Of a stretch of 64,000 nucleotides of DNA, positions 25,483 through 36,973 are shown in pieces (position 1 is the stretch's first letter; every line of letters starts with the position of its first letter). The notes under the pieces were generated by a model, which was given only the letters and a program-made list of their open reading frames with translations, was not told the origin of the DNA and did not search any database. The position numbers were made by a program, and so were the translations under genes. The stretch is from Carya illinoinensis (lineage: Eukaryota; Streptophyta; Magnoliopsida; Fagales; Juglandaceae): contig NC_056752.1 in NCBI RefSeq assembly GCF_018687715.1, positions 48,091,837-48,155,836 of the forward strand, read 5' to 3'.

Positions 25483-28400
25483 CTAAATCTAACCACATAT
25501 CATTATTCTGAAGCTTTGACTGAAAGGAAGTCTTTACCAATTTACAAGCATGCCTGAAACCCTGAAAAATGGCAGACAACGAGCATCCACTTGAGCAGAG
25601 GAACTTCAAGCCACAAGAAAGACCACGTGTATCCGAAACTTGTTCCAAAATACATTTCCCAAATTGCCTGATATTCTGTATCAAAAGACAGTATGTACAT
25701 ATATACAAATTGCTCAGACAGGAGAAAGGAAATCGAGAATAATCCATCACTTCAATCATAGATGCACAATAACATAAGGTTTAAGATATAAAAAGATTAA
25801 TTTGACGTACGTCATTAGGATCCAGGAGTGAAAGTATCAAGCTTTCAGACATCCTTGGCTCCCAACTCCATTGTTTCCCAATTTCTCTTTGCCCCACTTG
25901 ATCTATAAAGTGTCCAGTTAACCTGCATCACACCTCTCATGTAATTATTCAAGTGATCAGTTCCCACTAATCTATGCATTGCCTCATAACATAACCATCA
26001 ACCTAAAACTATAAAGGGGTCTGACACAACATTAAAAATATTGATAAAGTACATAAACACTAACAACCTGTTGAATGTTCTTGCTAAAGAAATACACATT
26101 GATGATATTTTTACTGAGTTTTTTGACTCCTTCCCCTCTCCACCATCATCAGAACCAGTTGGGATTGTCCAACCAAATGAAGTGGAGATTTCTTCAACCG
26201 AAGATTGAAGCCAAGTTCTCAATGGAAGTGCCATTTCTGCACTGATTTCGGGTTCAACCATAGAAAAACGAGATCGAGCCCAGAAAACAGCCTTAGAAAA
26301 TGATATTGGAAAGACTGAGGGATCAAGTTCAACTAAAACATCAATCCACAACATAGGAATGCAAATCCACTCTCGATATTCCCGACAAGTAATTTTGCTT
26401 TGTGCACTGAATTCGCTCCAAGAACTATTATCCTCCTCTCTACCATCTGGAATAAATGGAAGCCTGTCATATTGATCATCATCATCCAAGTCCAGAGACA
26501 AGCTTTTGTCAATACTCCAAGAGGTGCTGCAATTCAGCATTGAAGTTATAAGGGCAGCAGCATCAGACACTATAATAGTTTGTATAAGATCAAATGCAGG
26601 TTGCCTCAGAGAACTGTGTAGTGAAGAATCCTTCAGGGATGACACGAGAGAAGGGCCCCTGTCCAATAAAAATGCACATAAATGAATCATAAAGCCATCT
26701 CAGTCAACAACCAAATTATCTTTTTGATAAGTGCGTCCACAACCAATTTACCAACAAATCCATAAACATACATGAGTATTTTAAATGTTTACGATTTAAA
26801 GTAATACATGATTTTCAGGACCATACCAAACATCACTAAGGATAGGGGATGAAGTCATTTAATGGTTCAGCCATAGAGCTAGTCATTGAACAACTGATTT
26901 TTTACCTAATAAATACTCTACCAAAATCACTTATATTATAGAGGTTAGAAGAAAACTTTTAAGACATTTTCTCACATTTTCAAGTGTTCAATGATTTGTC
27001 CTGTTGAAACACCAAGTCCTACATTGGGAATATGAATAACCCAATTAGAACATGCTTTTTCATTATAAGGGTAGTCAGGGGTGCTAAGTCCCACGCTGGC
27101 TGCTAAATAGAAGAAATTGGGTTCAAGTGATTCTAGGGAAGCTAATATATTTGTTACATGTAAGTGTTTAATGACTTGTCCTTTTGTAACACTGCAGTCC
27201 TACATTGAGAATATGAATAGCCCACAAATAATGGGTAGCTCATAAAGGTAGTCATGGGTGCAAAGTCTCCTATTGGCTATTTACCAAGTGAAACTAAGCT
27301 TTATAAGTGATTCTTCTTCTTTTTTTTCTTTTTCTTTTGATAAGTAAGAAAGAATTTTATTCATTGAATGAAATAGGTGCAGCCCATGCATACAAGGAGT
27401 ATACAAAAGAAAACACCTAATTACATTCTATAAAGAAGAAAACGAAAACAGAAAATCATGAGTGAATCTTTATTAAGCACTGTAGCTGAAAACCATTGAA
27501 ATAAAGAAAACACAAAGAATTTCCATATTTCCTCCATAGTGTACAGAAGCTTCAAGTTGACCAATCTTTTTACGGTTATAGCGCAAACCTGACTAGTGCT
27601 TTCTGACAAGATAGTCAAGAACTTACGAGAGGAAGTTTCTAACACCCCAGTCTAACATCGAGAATATGAATAACCTACACAAATTGGGCAGGTTATAAAG
27701 GTAGTCACGGGTGCTAACTCACACATTGGCTAGTTTTTAGATAAAATTAGCAAAGCCCGAGTACACAGGAAGTATACAAGAAAGAGCCTAATTAAAAACC
27801 TACGTGCTACTGATAGTAGCATACAAATCATTTAGACTCGTTCCATTCCATACAATAGAAGAGGCCCAAAGCAACAAAGTATGAAAGAAGAAGTCCCTAA
27901 AACTGTCCGGGGAGCGTTCCCTATCCTCAAAACAGCGATCATTTCTTTCGTTCCATGTGCACCACATTATGCATAAAGGTACCGTCTTCCATACTGTAGC
28001 GATCTGGCGATTGCCCCTAATCCCTCGCCAACAAGACTATAGATCTATCACCCTCTTAGGCATAACTCATGCAATACCAAGTCTCAAGAAGATTGCATCC
28101 CACAATACCTTAACTACTTCGCAATGAATAAGAAGGTGATCTGCTAATTCACCATCACGTTTGCACATGTAGCACCAATCCGTTATGTAGAGTCCACGCT
28201 CTCTTAACTTGTCGATTGTTAAGATTTTACTAAGGGAGACCACCCACCCTAAGAAAGCAACTTTGAGGGGAACATTGCTCCTCCAAATGCTCTTCCAAGG
28301 GAAGTCATTGAAGGAGTGGGTCGACAAGGCTTTGTGATATGAACAAACTGAAAATTTCTTGTTCCCTATGCAGGTCCAAAGCAATATGTCCTCCCTTCCT

Positions 28401-31400
28401 GCCCTTAACTTCAGCGCATATAACACTCTATAGAAATCAGCGATGTCTCCCATCTCCCAACCTGTACAGCTCTAGTGAATCTCATAGACCAGGTAATGGA
28501 ATTAGAATTATTGCACATATTATCAGCCATGGAAGAGCCTTGATCCCACGCAATCCTATAAAGAGAGAGGAAAGCGTTTTTCAAAGCCACATCCCCGCAC
28601 CAAATATCATGCCAAAATTTGATCCGCATGCCCCTTCCCACCTCAAACCTACAGTTGCCGAGAAAATCATCCCAGCCCTTCCAGATAAGTTTCCAAACTC
28701 CCACACCATAAGCCCCTATGACTTCATTAGAGCAACAACCTCCTCATACACTCTCATATTTGACCTCTAAAATATTTCTCCAAAGAGCGTCTCCCTTAAG
28801 GTGAAAACGTCATAACCATTTACCGAGAAGAGCCTTGTTGAAGGTTCTCAAATTTCTTAAGCCCAACCCGCCACAAGAAAACGGGTGCATACTTATCCCA
28901 TTTGATCAAATGGAATTTCTTTGTATCCTCTAGCCCTCCTCATAAGAAATCACGAAAAATCTTTTCCAGTCTATTCAAGAAAGAAGTTTTATAAGCAATT
29001 TAAGGGAACTTCATATAGACTACTCTTTTTGGGTTTATGGCATGAATATGCCTCACACTTTCCTTGGCTCATTACACCTATATAACCAAGTTCGTTCATT
29101 TTTAGGGGTGTAAGAAAAAACTAACCAATGGATTGAAAATCAGTTTGATCCCAGTCTTCATGTTTTGGAAAACAATTTAGACCAACTCAAACCAAAATAT
29201 ATATTTTTTATATTATATATATTACATGCTATATATATCGTACATATTATAAAATTAATATAACCCTTTTTTTTAATGTCGTGGAACCTCTCCAAGGCAA
29301 GGCCCTCGGACCCATAAAATTAATATAACCTAAAACTTTAATCTTATTATTTATGCTTCCTTAATATAAAATTACTCTTAAACATGAATATTAATATTAA
29401 GTTATTAATATATTATTATTTATCCTTATATATTAAGTTACATACGTACATATATAAATGGATAAGTATAATAGTACACGTTTGCTATATATATAAAGGA
29501 TAAATACATTTTTGCTAAGTACATATTTACACATTTTTTGTATAATTTTTTCATTTGGGTCAAAAAAACCAACCAGCCCAACAAAAAGCCCAAAACCAAA
29601 TCATACTTGTAAAATCGATCCAAACTGGACCGAAACTGAAAAAATCAAAAGTTCAGTTTCGTGGATGAATCAATTTGTATTGGTTTTCAGAATTTCAAAA
29701 ACAGACTTGGACCAGTTTGCCTCCAAAATATGTCCAAAACTAGAACGAACCGAACCAATTACATGCATATCCATTTTTATGCTCAATAAAAAAAAATGTC
29801 CCATATACTCGAGCCTTTGCCTATTTTATGCTCAATAAAATTTTGTTTCTCAATCAAAAAAAATTTGCTTATAATTTGGAACAAATCACAATTAAAAAAA
29901 AAAATCCTCGCCGTAGCCACCAACATTTCCACAATCCAAAAAAGGGAAACACAATCTCTATGACATTTTTCCCCTCCAAAGCCCTCTTCATGAAGTCATA
30001 CTAAAGTGCCATTTGGATAGTGAGTTGAGACGAAAATTGAAAGTTGAATAAAATATTGTTAGGATATTTTTTTTATATTATTATTGTTTTGGGATTTAGG
30101 AAAGTTGAATTTTTTATTATATTATGTGAGGGAATTTGAGAAAGTTGCAGTGATAATATGAGATGAAACATTTTCACTATCCAAACGAGGCCTAAAAGTA
30201 CCCCCCAATCAATTCTTTGGGAAAGGTCACACTCAAATTAAACATTTAATTGGCATGTAACAAAACTTCATTCAAAGAATAAAAGAGTGCACCCCAATAC
30301 ACGATACACAAATGAAATAATAATTAAGACCTAAAGATACAAAGGTCTAGAAACTCACAGGATGAAAGAAAAGTTTTTCATAGGTAAGAATGAAAGAAAT
30401 TATGACGCTAACACCCAAAAAGCATCAGAAAATGATCTCATAAACACCACATAAAGGTCATATCAAGTACGAAACAGTTAGGACCACATACCACATATGT
30501 GCACATTCAGAAGGTGGGCACGGGGGGTTCATCTTATAACCTCTTTGTATAATAAAAAGAGCTATCTGAAAATACAATCTTGCAATAAATAGCAGCATCA
30601 GTGAGCCAAAAATGTAGGAGTATCAACTGATACGGATTGCAAAAATTTTAACCATTATTTGACAATCTAGAGGTTGAAATAAGAACCTGGCAAGCCTTTT
30701 TCCTCGTTAAAACACTGAAGTTACTGCTCATTGGCACTTGGTGCAGGAGAAAATATATAAAATGCCTACGTTGCTTTTCATGTTCCCCATCTTGCAAAGC
30801 TTCAAGAGACTGTATGGATTGGAGAGTACACATCACTTGTGTGAAAATAAACTATATCTAACATGTAAAATTGAATAAAAAAAAAAATTTGACACAGAAA
30901 TATTGAAAAGGAACTTGAAATGAAGTGTCATAATGTTCCACAGACATGCCTGCAGAAAAGGCTGAATAAGATCAAAAATGTCTTTATGGCTTTTCTCATT
31001 TTGAGTATGAAAACACTGCCCCAATAGCGTGTTGCGCATCACACTTGGAGACAATGTAGATCTCAACCAAAGTTTACAACCTTAAAGGAAGCCCAGAACA
31101 TCAAAGGAATATGTAAGCTCAACATTACAGTATATTGACCCAAGCAATTGGAAAAAAAAAAGGGTAAGAAAAGAGTTCACCAAGCATTTCAAAGAGTAGT
31201 CTCAAGCAGGTAACTGCATGAGAAAATACAACTGAATCACCACTGATATGATTGAGTACGAGGTCCAGAAAAATGGGATAGCGTTCTAGTATCCCTTCTT
31301 CAAAAGTTGGAGGATCTAAGAATCCAAGCCTTCAGAAAACAAGCATGTAAAACTAGCATTAAAAGGAAAAGAGAGAACAATGAAATTGTTGAAGATGAAA

Positions 31401-34400
31401 TTTAGCCAACATGCCCTACAATGATTTGATTCCAAGCCATATGGATACACGGTCCAGCTTTGCTCTTGGCCTTGAAGTCTCAGGAGTCGGTGACAAAACT
31501 TCTGTCTCCAAAAAGCCTATAAATTTCTTAAGCAAAGGCTGCAAAGGTTCCAAGTCTGTTACTCTCCTACATGCAAAGAGAATAAAATGAAAAGGCCGAT
31601 CCAGGATTTAGGGGACTATAAAGCAGTGGAGAAAAAACCAATAACCTTGGAAGTGTGTAAATGTCTGTGGTTAAAAGTTAGAATCTATCAAGAGATAGAC
31701 TATTACCTTTTTTTAGTACAACAAATTTTATTAATACTAAGAAAAAGGTTCTTATTGAAAACACTAAGAAAAAGGTGTAGCCCACAAGATAGACTATCAC
31801 TCAAATTTTATTAATAGCCTTGTTGATAGTTATAATAACTATGAAAATAACATTAACCAAAAATAAAATGAGATCATCAAATATAATGGAGCCAATTTCC
31901 CACCTAAACCGATCTCCCTAAGGGTTGGGGGAAGTGGGACGGGGTTGCAGCCAGACAAAGAATCCAAAACCAAGAACAGCTTCATCAGCATGATTATAAA
32001 AGAAGAAAAAAAGGGGGGATTCATATCAGGAAACAGTACCTCAATTTTCCCATAGACCCAGCAAGACGATGACCAACAGAACGCACTCTTCGTTTGAAAA
32101 AAAATAATGCATAAACACCCTGAAAGGAAATGTATTCACTTCATAATGCATGGGAGAATTTAAGAGATTAGTGTAAGCAAACATATAGCCCAATAAGTAC
32201 CGGAAACTGTTGTTGTCCATCCAAAGCCAGTTCATGCTTATTATCAATTGCTTCAATAAATGTTTCGAATTCAGTGAACAATGATTGATCGTCCAACAGG
32301 ATAGGGAACATCAAAATCTGTGATCATAAAGTCAGCAAATTCAGTCACCATCGACCCCAAAACTAAAGCTCAGCAATCAAAGTAAAATCATTTTAAATTC
32401 ACAATTATTTTGAATGATAAATAATAATTTTATTTATAATAGAAAATAGGCATAGTCAAGTACACAGGGCATATACAAGAGCAACACCTATACCTGGTAG
32501 ACTGCTAGGCTGCAATTCAATGGGATGCCTCATATACAAATCAGGAAAGTAGTTATATGATGTATAACTACTTACATGGCATATAATAAGGGAAAATAGC
32601 ATTGTTACACATACAACAGGAGAAAAATAAATCCATTCGAGCATCAAGTGCAATGCACAAAAATCCAAACATAAGTAAAACTATATGCAAATTCTAGATA
32701 ACAAGGCTCAAATATCCTTTTTTTCTTAAGTACAATAAAATTTTATTGAAACAAGTAAATAGGCATAGCCCAAGTACACAGAAAGTATACAACAAAGGAC
32801 ACCTAGTTACAAGTTAGGAGCTAGAAAGGGATACAAAAAAGTCATGTAAGCTGGCTCCGTTAAAAACACTGGCAGAAGTCCAGAGATATAATAAGTACGG
32901 AAAAAGAAACATTCACTTATCAAAAAAGAGAGTATGGAAAAAGAAATATCTAAGCTCATCCTAAGCTCCAGCCATTCCTTTCAAGCCAAATACATCACAA
33001 GGCTCAGAGATCCATAATATAATTAAAACTTACATCTCTGTTTACTGAAAATATTGCCTGTTCTAAAAAAATAGTAAAGCCCAAAGTATTCAAAACTCTA
33101 TAATCACCTTAGAACTTGTGCGGCAAGCATGTAAAGACTTGGTTATTTAATACTTCATTCCATTTTATGAGAATCAAGTTATGAGACTTGCATTGGAGAT
33201 TTAAGTATTTAGAAGATATGTAAAAATGAAATGCAAAACAAAAGCAAAACAAAAACATATAACAAATATTTTTTTTGATAAGTAATAAATTATTTTATTG
33301 ATATAAAGATAGGCATAGCCCAGGTACACTAGAAGTATACATGTGAATACACCTATATATGTGTATGCATGTGAATACACATATAACAAATATTAGTACC
33401 AAAAACAAAACAAAAACATATAACCCAACAAAACAGAACACCATTAATATCTATGCCAACAAATGTCAGGACCCAAAAAAAGACCAAACCACATTTGAGC
33501 ATAGACTCCAAAAACTAATTAAAGTTGCATATAAATGAAGCCTCTTGTTTCCCCTCTCAAGAAATGTGTGATATTCACCACTCTCTTGCGCTAAATCTGA
33601 AGGGTCAATCTACCCTTCCAAGACATTCCCATCAAGTCATTCTATTGTACATGGCACAGCCCAAGCCCCACACTTCTTGAAGGGAACCAGCCAGAATGCC
33701 ATTTTGAATGATCTGAGAAAGTCCAAGCCACATCACAGCTTATACTCCAAAACGATTAGTCTGGATCGAAATTGAAGTACCTCAAAATTATTATAAACTA
33801 CCAAGAATTTCCTCCAAATAAATGTGGGAGCCTATTCAGCACCCTCTCATTCTGGTACGAGGTGTTACAATCTTAACAATCATGATGATGTCAATTATCT
33901 CATATAACAATTTTAAATAAATGAAGTGTTATAAGAACAACAAGAATACCTCATACATTACACTAACAACTTCAGCATTATCACGAGCTGGATCATATTC
34001 TTCTCTTGCTATTCTTGCATTGATCTCTCTCAAGTGTTGAGTCACCCTCTGCTCATCAAGGGTTCGCAGCACATCAAGAAGGGGGATAATGCAACTTAGC
34101 TCATACTCCCTATCATACATTTCTAAGGCTTGATGGTACTGAGAGATGCACTGGATACATTTCCGCATTTCATCAGAAATCCTCTTCCATAATTGCTTGA
34201 GAGGAGAATCAGGATGCTCGTCTTTGAAGTAATTGTAGAACGTCTCTAAAAGAGGACCCATCAAATCCCAAGAGCCACACCAGATATGAGTATCTTTTGG
34301 GAAGCAAATTAAGAAATTAAATGCATCTGCAAACCTGAAAAAAGCAGAAAAGAAAAGCTACTTTACAAAACACACAGACAAAAACTTTAACTAGGAAAAA

Positions 34401-35773
34401 GTTAAATCAAAGACTAGAGAGTAGAGATCTGTGTAGATTCTTGGAACATCATCCCATTAATGAGCCATCTAAAAGTATCCCCACACACGAAAAAAAAAAA
34501 GGGTGATGAGCACAGACGCCAATTTGTCAATTTAGGCACCATTTTGACATAAAATATTTTATGAGCGAAAGCATTTTCAATTAAAAACAAATATTTTAGG
34601 GGAAAATTACGTGAATTGCATTGTTTGGTTGAAATCCTTAAAATACATATTTTGGATCTAAATTTCTTCATTTAAAAAAAAATCTTTCGACTAGGTAAAC
34701 TTTTTCAGTTAACTTCCATTTTCAAGTTGCACCAACAATTGGAAAATTTAAAAATGTTTTCTAGAAAACGTTTTGCATCTAAATGAATGGTGTTCTATCC
34801 CTAAATGGCTATATTCTCATATTCAAAATTTTAACTTGATTATGACACCAATAATAAAGAACTAAAAGAAGCTATCAATGGACATTTTGGCTGGGGGGGA
34901 AAAGAAAAGAAAAAAAGAACTCGGTAACTCTGGTAGTCGTTCATTAAATTTTTTTAAAAAAAAAAAACTGCATTAGTTAAAAAAAAAAAAATAGGTTATG
35001 CAAAAATTCCAAAATATGAAAGCAACTCCTTATGAAGGCAACGATTTCCACACAAAAAGTTGTGCATGTACAGGCTCACAATTTACCGCAAATAGCAAGA
35101 GAAGAAAAAGGTGCTATCCACGTACAGCAAGAATCAAAACATAGACATGGCTTGTTTAGCATGTTTGGCTTGCATTTAACTTTGTAACTCTTCCAAGGAT
35201 ACAAGGGAGAAACAATCAAAAGAATGAAATGAGAAAGCAATCAGGAATTCAAAAATGAATAAATAAGCATGAAATACAACAAGAAAATAATGAAAAATTG
35301 AAAGTTAATCCAGCTTTCAATCATCATTGTAACTTCAATGACTCTATTCTACATTTATATACAGTTTTTAATAACTAGTCCTACTTGAACTGCAAAGCTT
35401 TATCAAATTTCAGTTTGGAAACACATGCAAAATAGTAGTAGTGGTGGTAGTAGTCTGTAGTAGTGGTAATAGCAATAAAAATAATAATAAGATTAAAAAA
35501 AAATCAAGCATTGCTCGTTTTCCATTCTGGACTTAAATTTTAAATTATCCACGAAAATCACTCGGAATTTATTTTTAAAGAAAATTTAATAAATACGTGT
35601 GTTTGTGTGCACGCGCGTGTGAGAAGGAGAAGAGCAGCGAACCATTGCTCCTTAAGATGGTGGAGACGGCGTCGTTTGGAGGAGTCATGATCGCCGTCGT
35701 CATCTTCTTCTTCTTCCTCGATGCCTCTCCATCGGTCCAAGAGCTCTCTTCTCGTCGCCAACTTCTTCGACAT
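16409..35773 (-). CDS. Sen1/senataxin-like superfamily 1 RNA/DNA helicase, 21 exons
   Basis: In the Sen1 family this enzyme unwinds RNA-DNA hybrids and acts in transcription termination in the nucleus. Exons: 35773-35643, 34334-33950, 32317-32211, 32119-32040, 31566-31420, 31329-31181, 31080-30950, 30809-30687, 30565-30492, 26658-26068, 25922-25811, 25676-25538, 25017-24697, 24240-23967, 23778-22490, 22040-21638, 21547-20616, 20523-20458, 20375-20250, 17960-17716, 17606-16409. The sum is 7,023 bases, 2,340 residues. Residues 1-920 form the helical Sen1 N-terminal region. Residues 920-1,350 are acidic and disordered, with a SUMO-binding-like ILIVLSDSE near 1,000. Helicase motifs follow: GPPGTGKT (about 1,483), [18 protein letters not shown] (1,792), VGDPKQLPA (1,819), YRMHPEI (1,861), DGFQGRE (1,987), [11 protein letters not shown] (2,024). 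A lysine/serine-rich tail ends it. An intron splits the Walker A codon. The stop at 16,409 may be replaced by splicing at 16,440. Probable counterpart: Arabidopsis At1g16800. Confidence 0.9.
18959..19691. mobile_element. non-autonomous DNA transposon-like element in a Sen1-like intron
   Basis: The left end TGTTGATAAAATCGCG pairs with the reverse complement of the right end, TGTTGGTGAAAGCGCG. Inside both ends are GCGC-rich motifs: 'gcgcttaagcgc' and 'cacctaggcc' on the left, 'gcttagcgcctagg' on the right. It is about 730 bp long, AT-rich in the middle and without a convincing protein. The target duplication is unclear. It sits in the 2.3 kb intron between the motif III exon (20,375-20,250) and the YRMHPEI exon (17,960-17,716). 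Confidence 0.55.
22151..22215. repeat. poly-C / poly-A low-complexity run
   Basis: A run of about 22 C with one interruption, followed by two long A runs, lies in the intron between 22,489 and 22,041. A homopolymer of this length is prone to assembly and sequencing error, so its exact length should not be trusted. Confidence 0.9.
24502..24523. repeat. (CA)n microsatellite
   Basis: A CA tract of about 11 units in the Sen1-like intron between 24,696 and 24,241. Confidence 0.9.
25433..25480. repeat. compound (GT)n(GA)n microsatellite
   Basis: About 13 GT units run directly into about 10 GA units. It lies in the Sen1-like intron between 25,537 and 25,018. Confidence 0.93.
26982..27735. repeat. 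three copies of a ~180 bp repeat, interrupted by a LINE end
   Basis: Unit 1 starts at 26,982 and unit 2 at 27,162, a period of about 180. Both open with AAGTGTTYAATGAYTTGTCC and carry 'tcctacattg' and 'gaatatgaata' and end in a GTGATTCT word. A third, 5'-shortened unit lies at 27,639-27,735 ('aacaccccagtctaacatcg', 'gaatatgaataacc'). Between units 2 and 3 sits a LINE-like 3' end (27,328-27,425 onward). The family is unknown; the middle resembles the start of some plant LTRs, but no full element is visible. Confidence 0.6.
27328..27430 (-). mobile_element. LINE 3' end fragment (tail A)
   Basis: Read on the minus strand, it has 'gtatactccttgtatgcatg' followed by 'ggctgcacc' and 'aataaaattc', then 'cttacttatcaaaag' and an A-rich end. 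Five other places in this gene carry the same word order. It is therefore a LINE tail in the same orientation as the host gene. Confidence 0.55.
27733..29090 (-). mobile_element. 5'-truncated LINE with zf-RVT domain remnant
   Basis: On the minus strand, 28,453-28,067 encodes a zinc-binding domain typical of the C-terminus of plant non-LTR retrotransposon proteins: [20 protein letters not shown], then LRERGL and [19 protein letters not shown] with the C-x2-C and H-x-x-x-C pattern. Upstream, 28,704-28,411, another frame carries [12 protein letters not shown], also typical of these proteins, so the reading frame is shifted. The 3' part ends in 'tgtatacttcctgtgtac' and 'tcgggctttgc'. The copy lacks most of the reverse transcriptase and is inactive. 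It lies in the 3.8 kb intron (30,491-26,659) in host orientation. Confidence 0.85.
29105..29770. repeat. AT-rich repetitive intron sequence
   Basis: Words such as 'ccaaactggaccgaaactga', 'agaacgaaccgaacc' and 'gaccaactcaaaccaa' are typical of degenerate dispersed repeats in plant genomes. No protein. It hosts the short retroposon at 29,249-29,330. Confidence 0.35.
29249..29330 (-). mobile_element. 48 bp retroposon fragment with perfect 17 bp target duplication
   Basis: The 17-base string ATAAAATTAATATAACC occurs at 29,249-29,265 and again at 29,314-29,330. The 48 bases between start with a T run on the plus strand, so on the minus strand the insert ends in an A tail after GAGAGGTTCCACGACATT. 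A long target duplication plus A tail is the signature of LINE-driven retroposition. The insert is GC-rich and probably the 3' end of a SINE, severely 5'-truncated. Confidence 0.85.
30006..30194. mobile_element. MITE, family A copy 1
   Basis: The ends are inverted: TTTGGATAGTG near 30,011 and CACTATCCAAA near 30,176-30,186. The inner part 'gaaagttgaataaaatattg' is shared with the copies at 36.7, 37.0, 38.4 and 46.6 kb. About 190 bp, non-coding, in an intron of the Sen1-like gene. Confidence 0.7.
31711..31800 (-). mobile_element. LINE 3' end fragment (tail C), partial
   Basis: The plus strand reads 'acaacaaattttattaata' and then 'aaaaaggtgtagcccaca', the weaker form of the tail motif seen in the other copies. 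It lies in the intron between 32,039 and 31,567. Confidence 0.35.
32412..32500 (-). mobile_element. LINE 3' end fragment (tail D)
   Basis: The plus strand reads 'ataataattttatttataa', 'aggcatagtcaagtacac' and 'gggcatatacaagagc'. Its reverse complement is the shared LINE 3' tail. Host orientation. It lies in the intron between 33,949 and 32,318. Confidence 0.55.
32718..33010 (-). mobile_element. LINE 3' end fragment (tail E), longer
   Basis: The plus strand begins with a T run, then 'aataaaattttattgaaac', 'aggcatagcccaagtacac' and 'agaaagtatacaac', and continues with 'cacctagttac'. The downstream 200 bases probably belong to the same 3' untranslated part. Same intron as tails D and F. Confidence 0.55.
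33255..33394 (-). mobile_element. LINE 3' end insertion (tail F) with perfect 16 bp target duplication
   Basis: ACATATAACAAATATT at 33,255-33,270 is repeated exactly at 33,379-33,394. The 108 bases between begin with a T run and 'gataagtaataaatt' and carry 'aggcatagcccaggtacac' and 'gaagtatac'. On the minus strand this is the extreme 3' end of a LINE with its A tail, in host orientation. The intact duplication argues for a fairly recent event. Confidence 0.85.
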
Positions 35774-36734
35774 CTCTCAGAGAGTCAGAGTCCCCCCAAA
35801 TACTTCTTCTTCCTTCCTTTCTTTCTTTCTTTTTTTTTTTACTTGGGGTTTTTCCTTCAACGTTCTTTTTCTCTGGGCGCGCGGACAGAGACAGAGAGAG
35901 ATGATCCTGGAGGGCAAGAACAAGCTTCTTAACAACAGCAAATCTTGATTCTTTGCTGACTGTAACATATGTGAAAGTACATGAAATTACGAAAAAAGAG
36001 CTGTGATTTAGGGATTTACCATGATAAAGTGACCTCGGATATTGATTTTAGCTGTAAAGTGGATACGAATGTGAAATGACCAATGGGCACTCTTCCTTTC
36101 GGAGACTACTGTCTACTAGTTTTTGGGCTAAGTTCTCGCAAATGATCCAACATTTTAAATGGGCTTCGTATCATTTGGTCCATAGTTCCTTCCATTTTGC
36201 TTTTATATAAGATGTTTTAATTATTTCCCAATATCTCATCTAATATTGTTTTTTATTACTAATAAACAGACTTATCTCCAAAATCAAAGAATAATATCGA
36301 AAAATCCCAATAATCAACAAGCATTACAAATAAAACAATGAGAATTTACAATATTAGAAAAATACCTATAAATAATTAGTAAACAAATATTTCCTTATTT
36401 CTTGGATGAACTTTAAGCCATATAGAAATTAATATATTAATATAATATTTAATACTCATTTAATGTTGTCGGAAATATTTATAACGGTATATAAATATTG
36501 ATATGACAATCTCTTTTCCATATCAAAAGTGGCGGAGTTTTTTATTCTAATTAACCTGTTGAAACTCATTTAAAAAATTCAATTGAACAATAAAAAATAA
36601 TTTATACAATCATACAGTGTATAAGTATCACTTACTCATTAAAAAATAATAATAATAATTTGAAGTTCAAGTGAAAATATTAACTTTTTTAGTGGATCTT
36701 ACTTCTTTATAAATACACAAGACTTACACACTCT

Positions 36735-36956
36735 CGTTTGGTTATGTAATACAGATAAAATAAAATAAGATAAATTGTTTTGTTAAAAATTAAATAAAAT
36801 ATTGTTTTAATATATTTTTTAATATTAATTTGATTTTAAAATTTGAAAAAAATTATTTATTATATTTTATGTGTAAATTTAAAAAAAATTATAATAATTA
36901 TATGATATGAGATAATATGAGATAGTTTGGTTTTTGTTAACCAAACTAGCCCTAAA
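36735..36956 (+). mobile_element. MITE, family A copy 2 (left arm of inverted pair)
   Basis: It begins near CGTTTGGTTATGTAA and ends near TTAACCAAACTAGCCCTA, with internal 'attaaataaaatattgttt' and 'aaaaaattatttattatat'. It has the same layout as the other family A copies. The neighbouring copy 3 is in the opposite orientation 17 bases away. Confidence 0.6.
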
Positions 36957-36973
36957 ACTGTATTTAACATAAC

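Noticed and set aside
28339..28770. 143-codon open frame on the plus strand
   Set aside because: Antisense to the LINE zinc-binding domain remnant, which explains the sequence.
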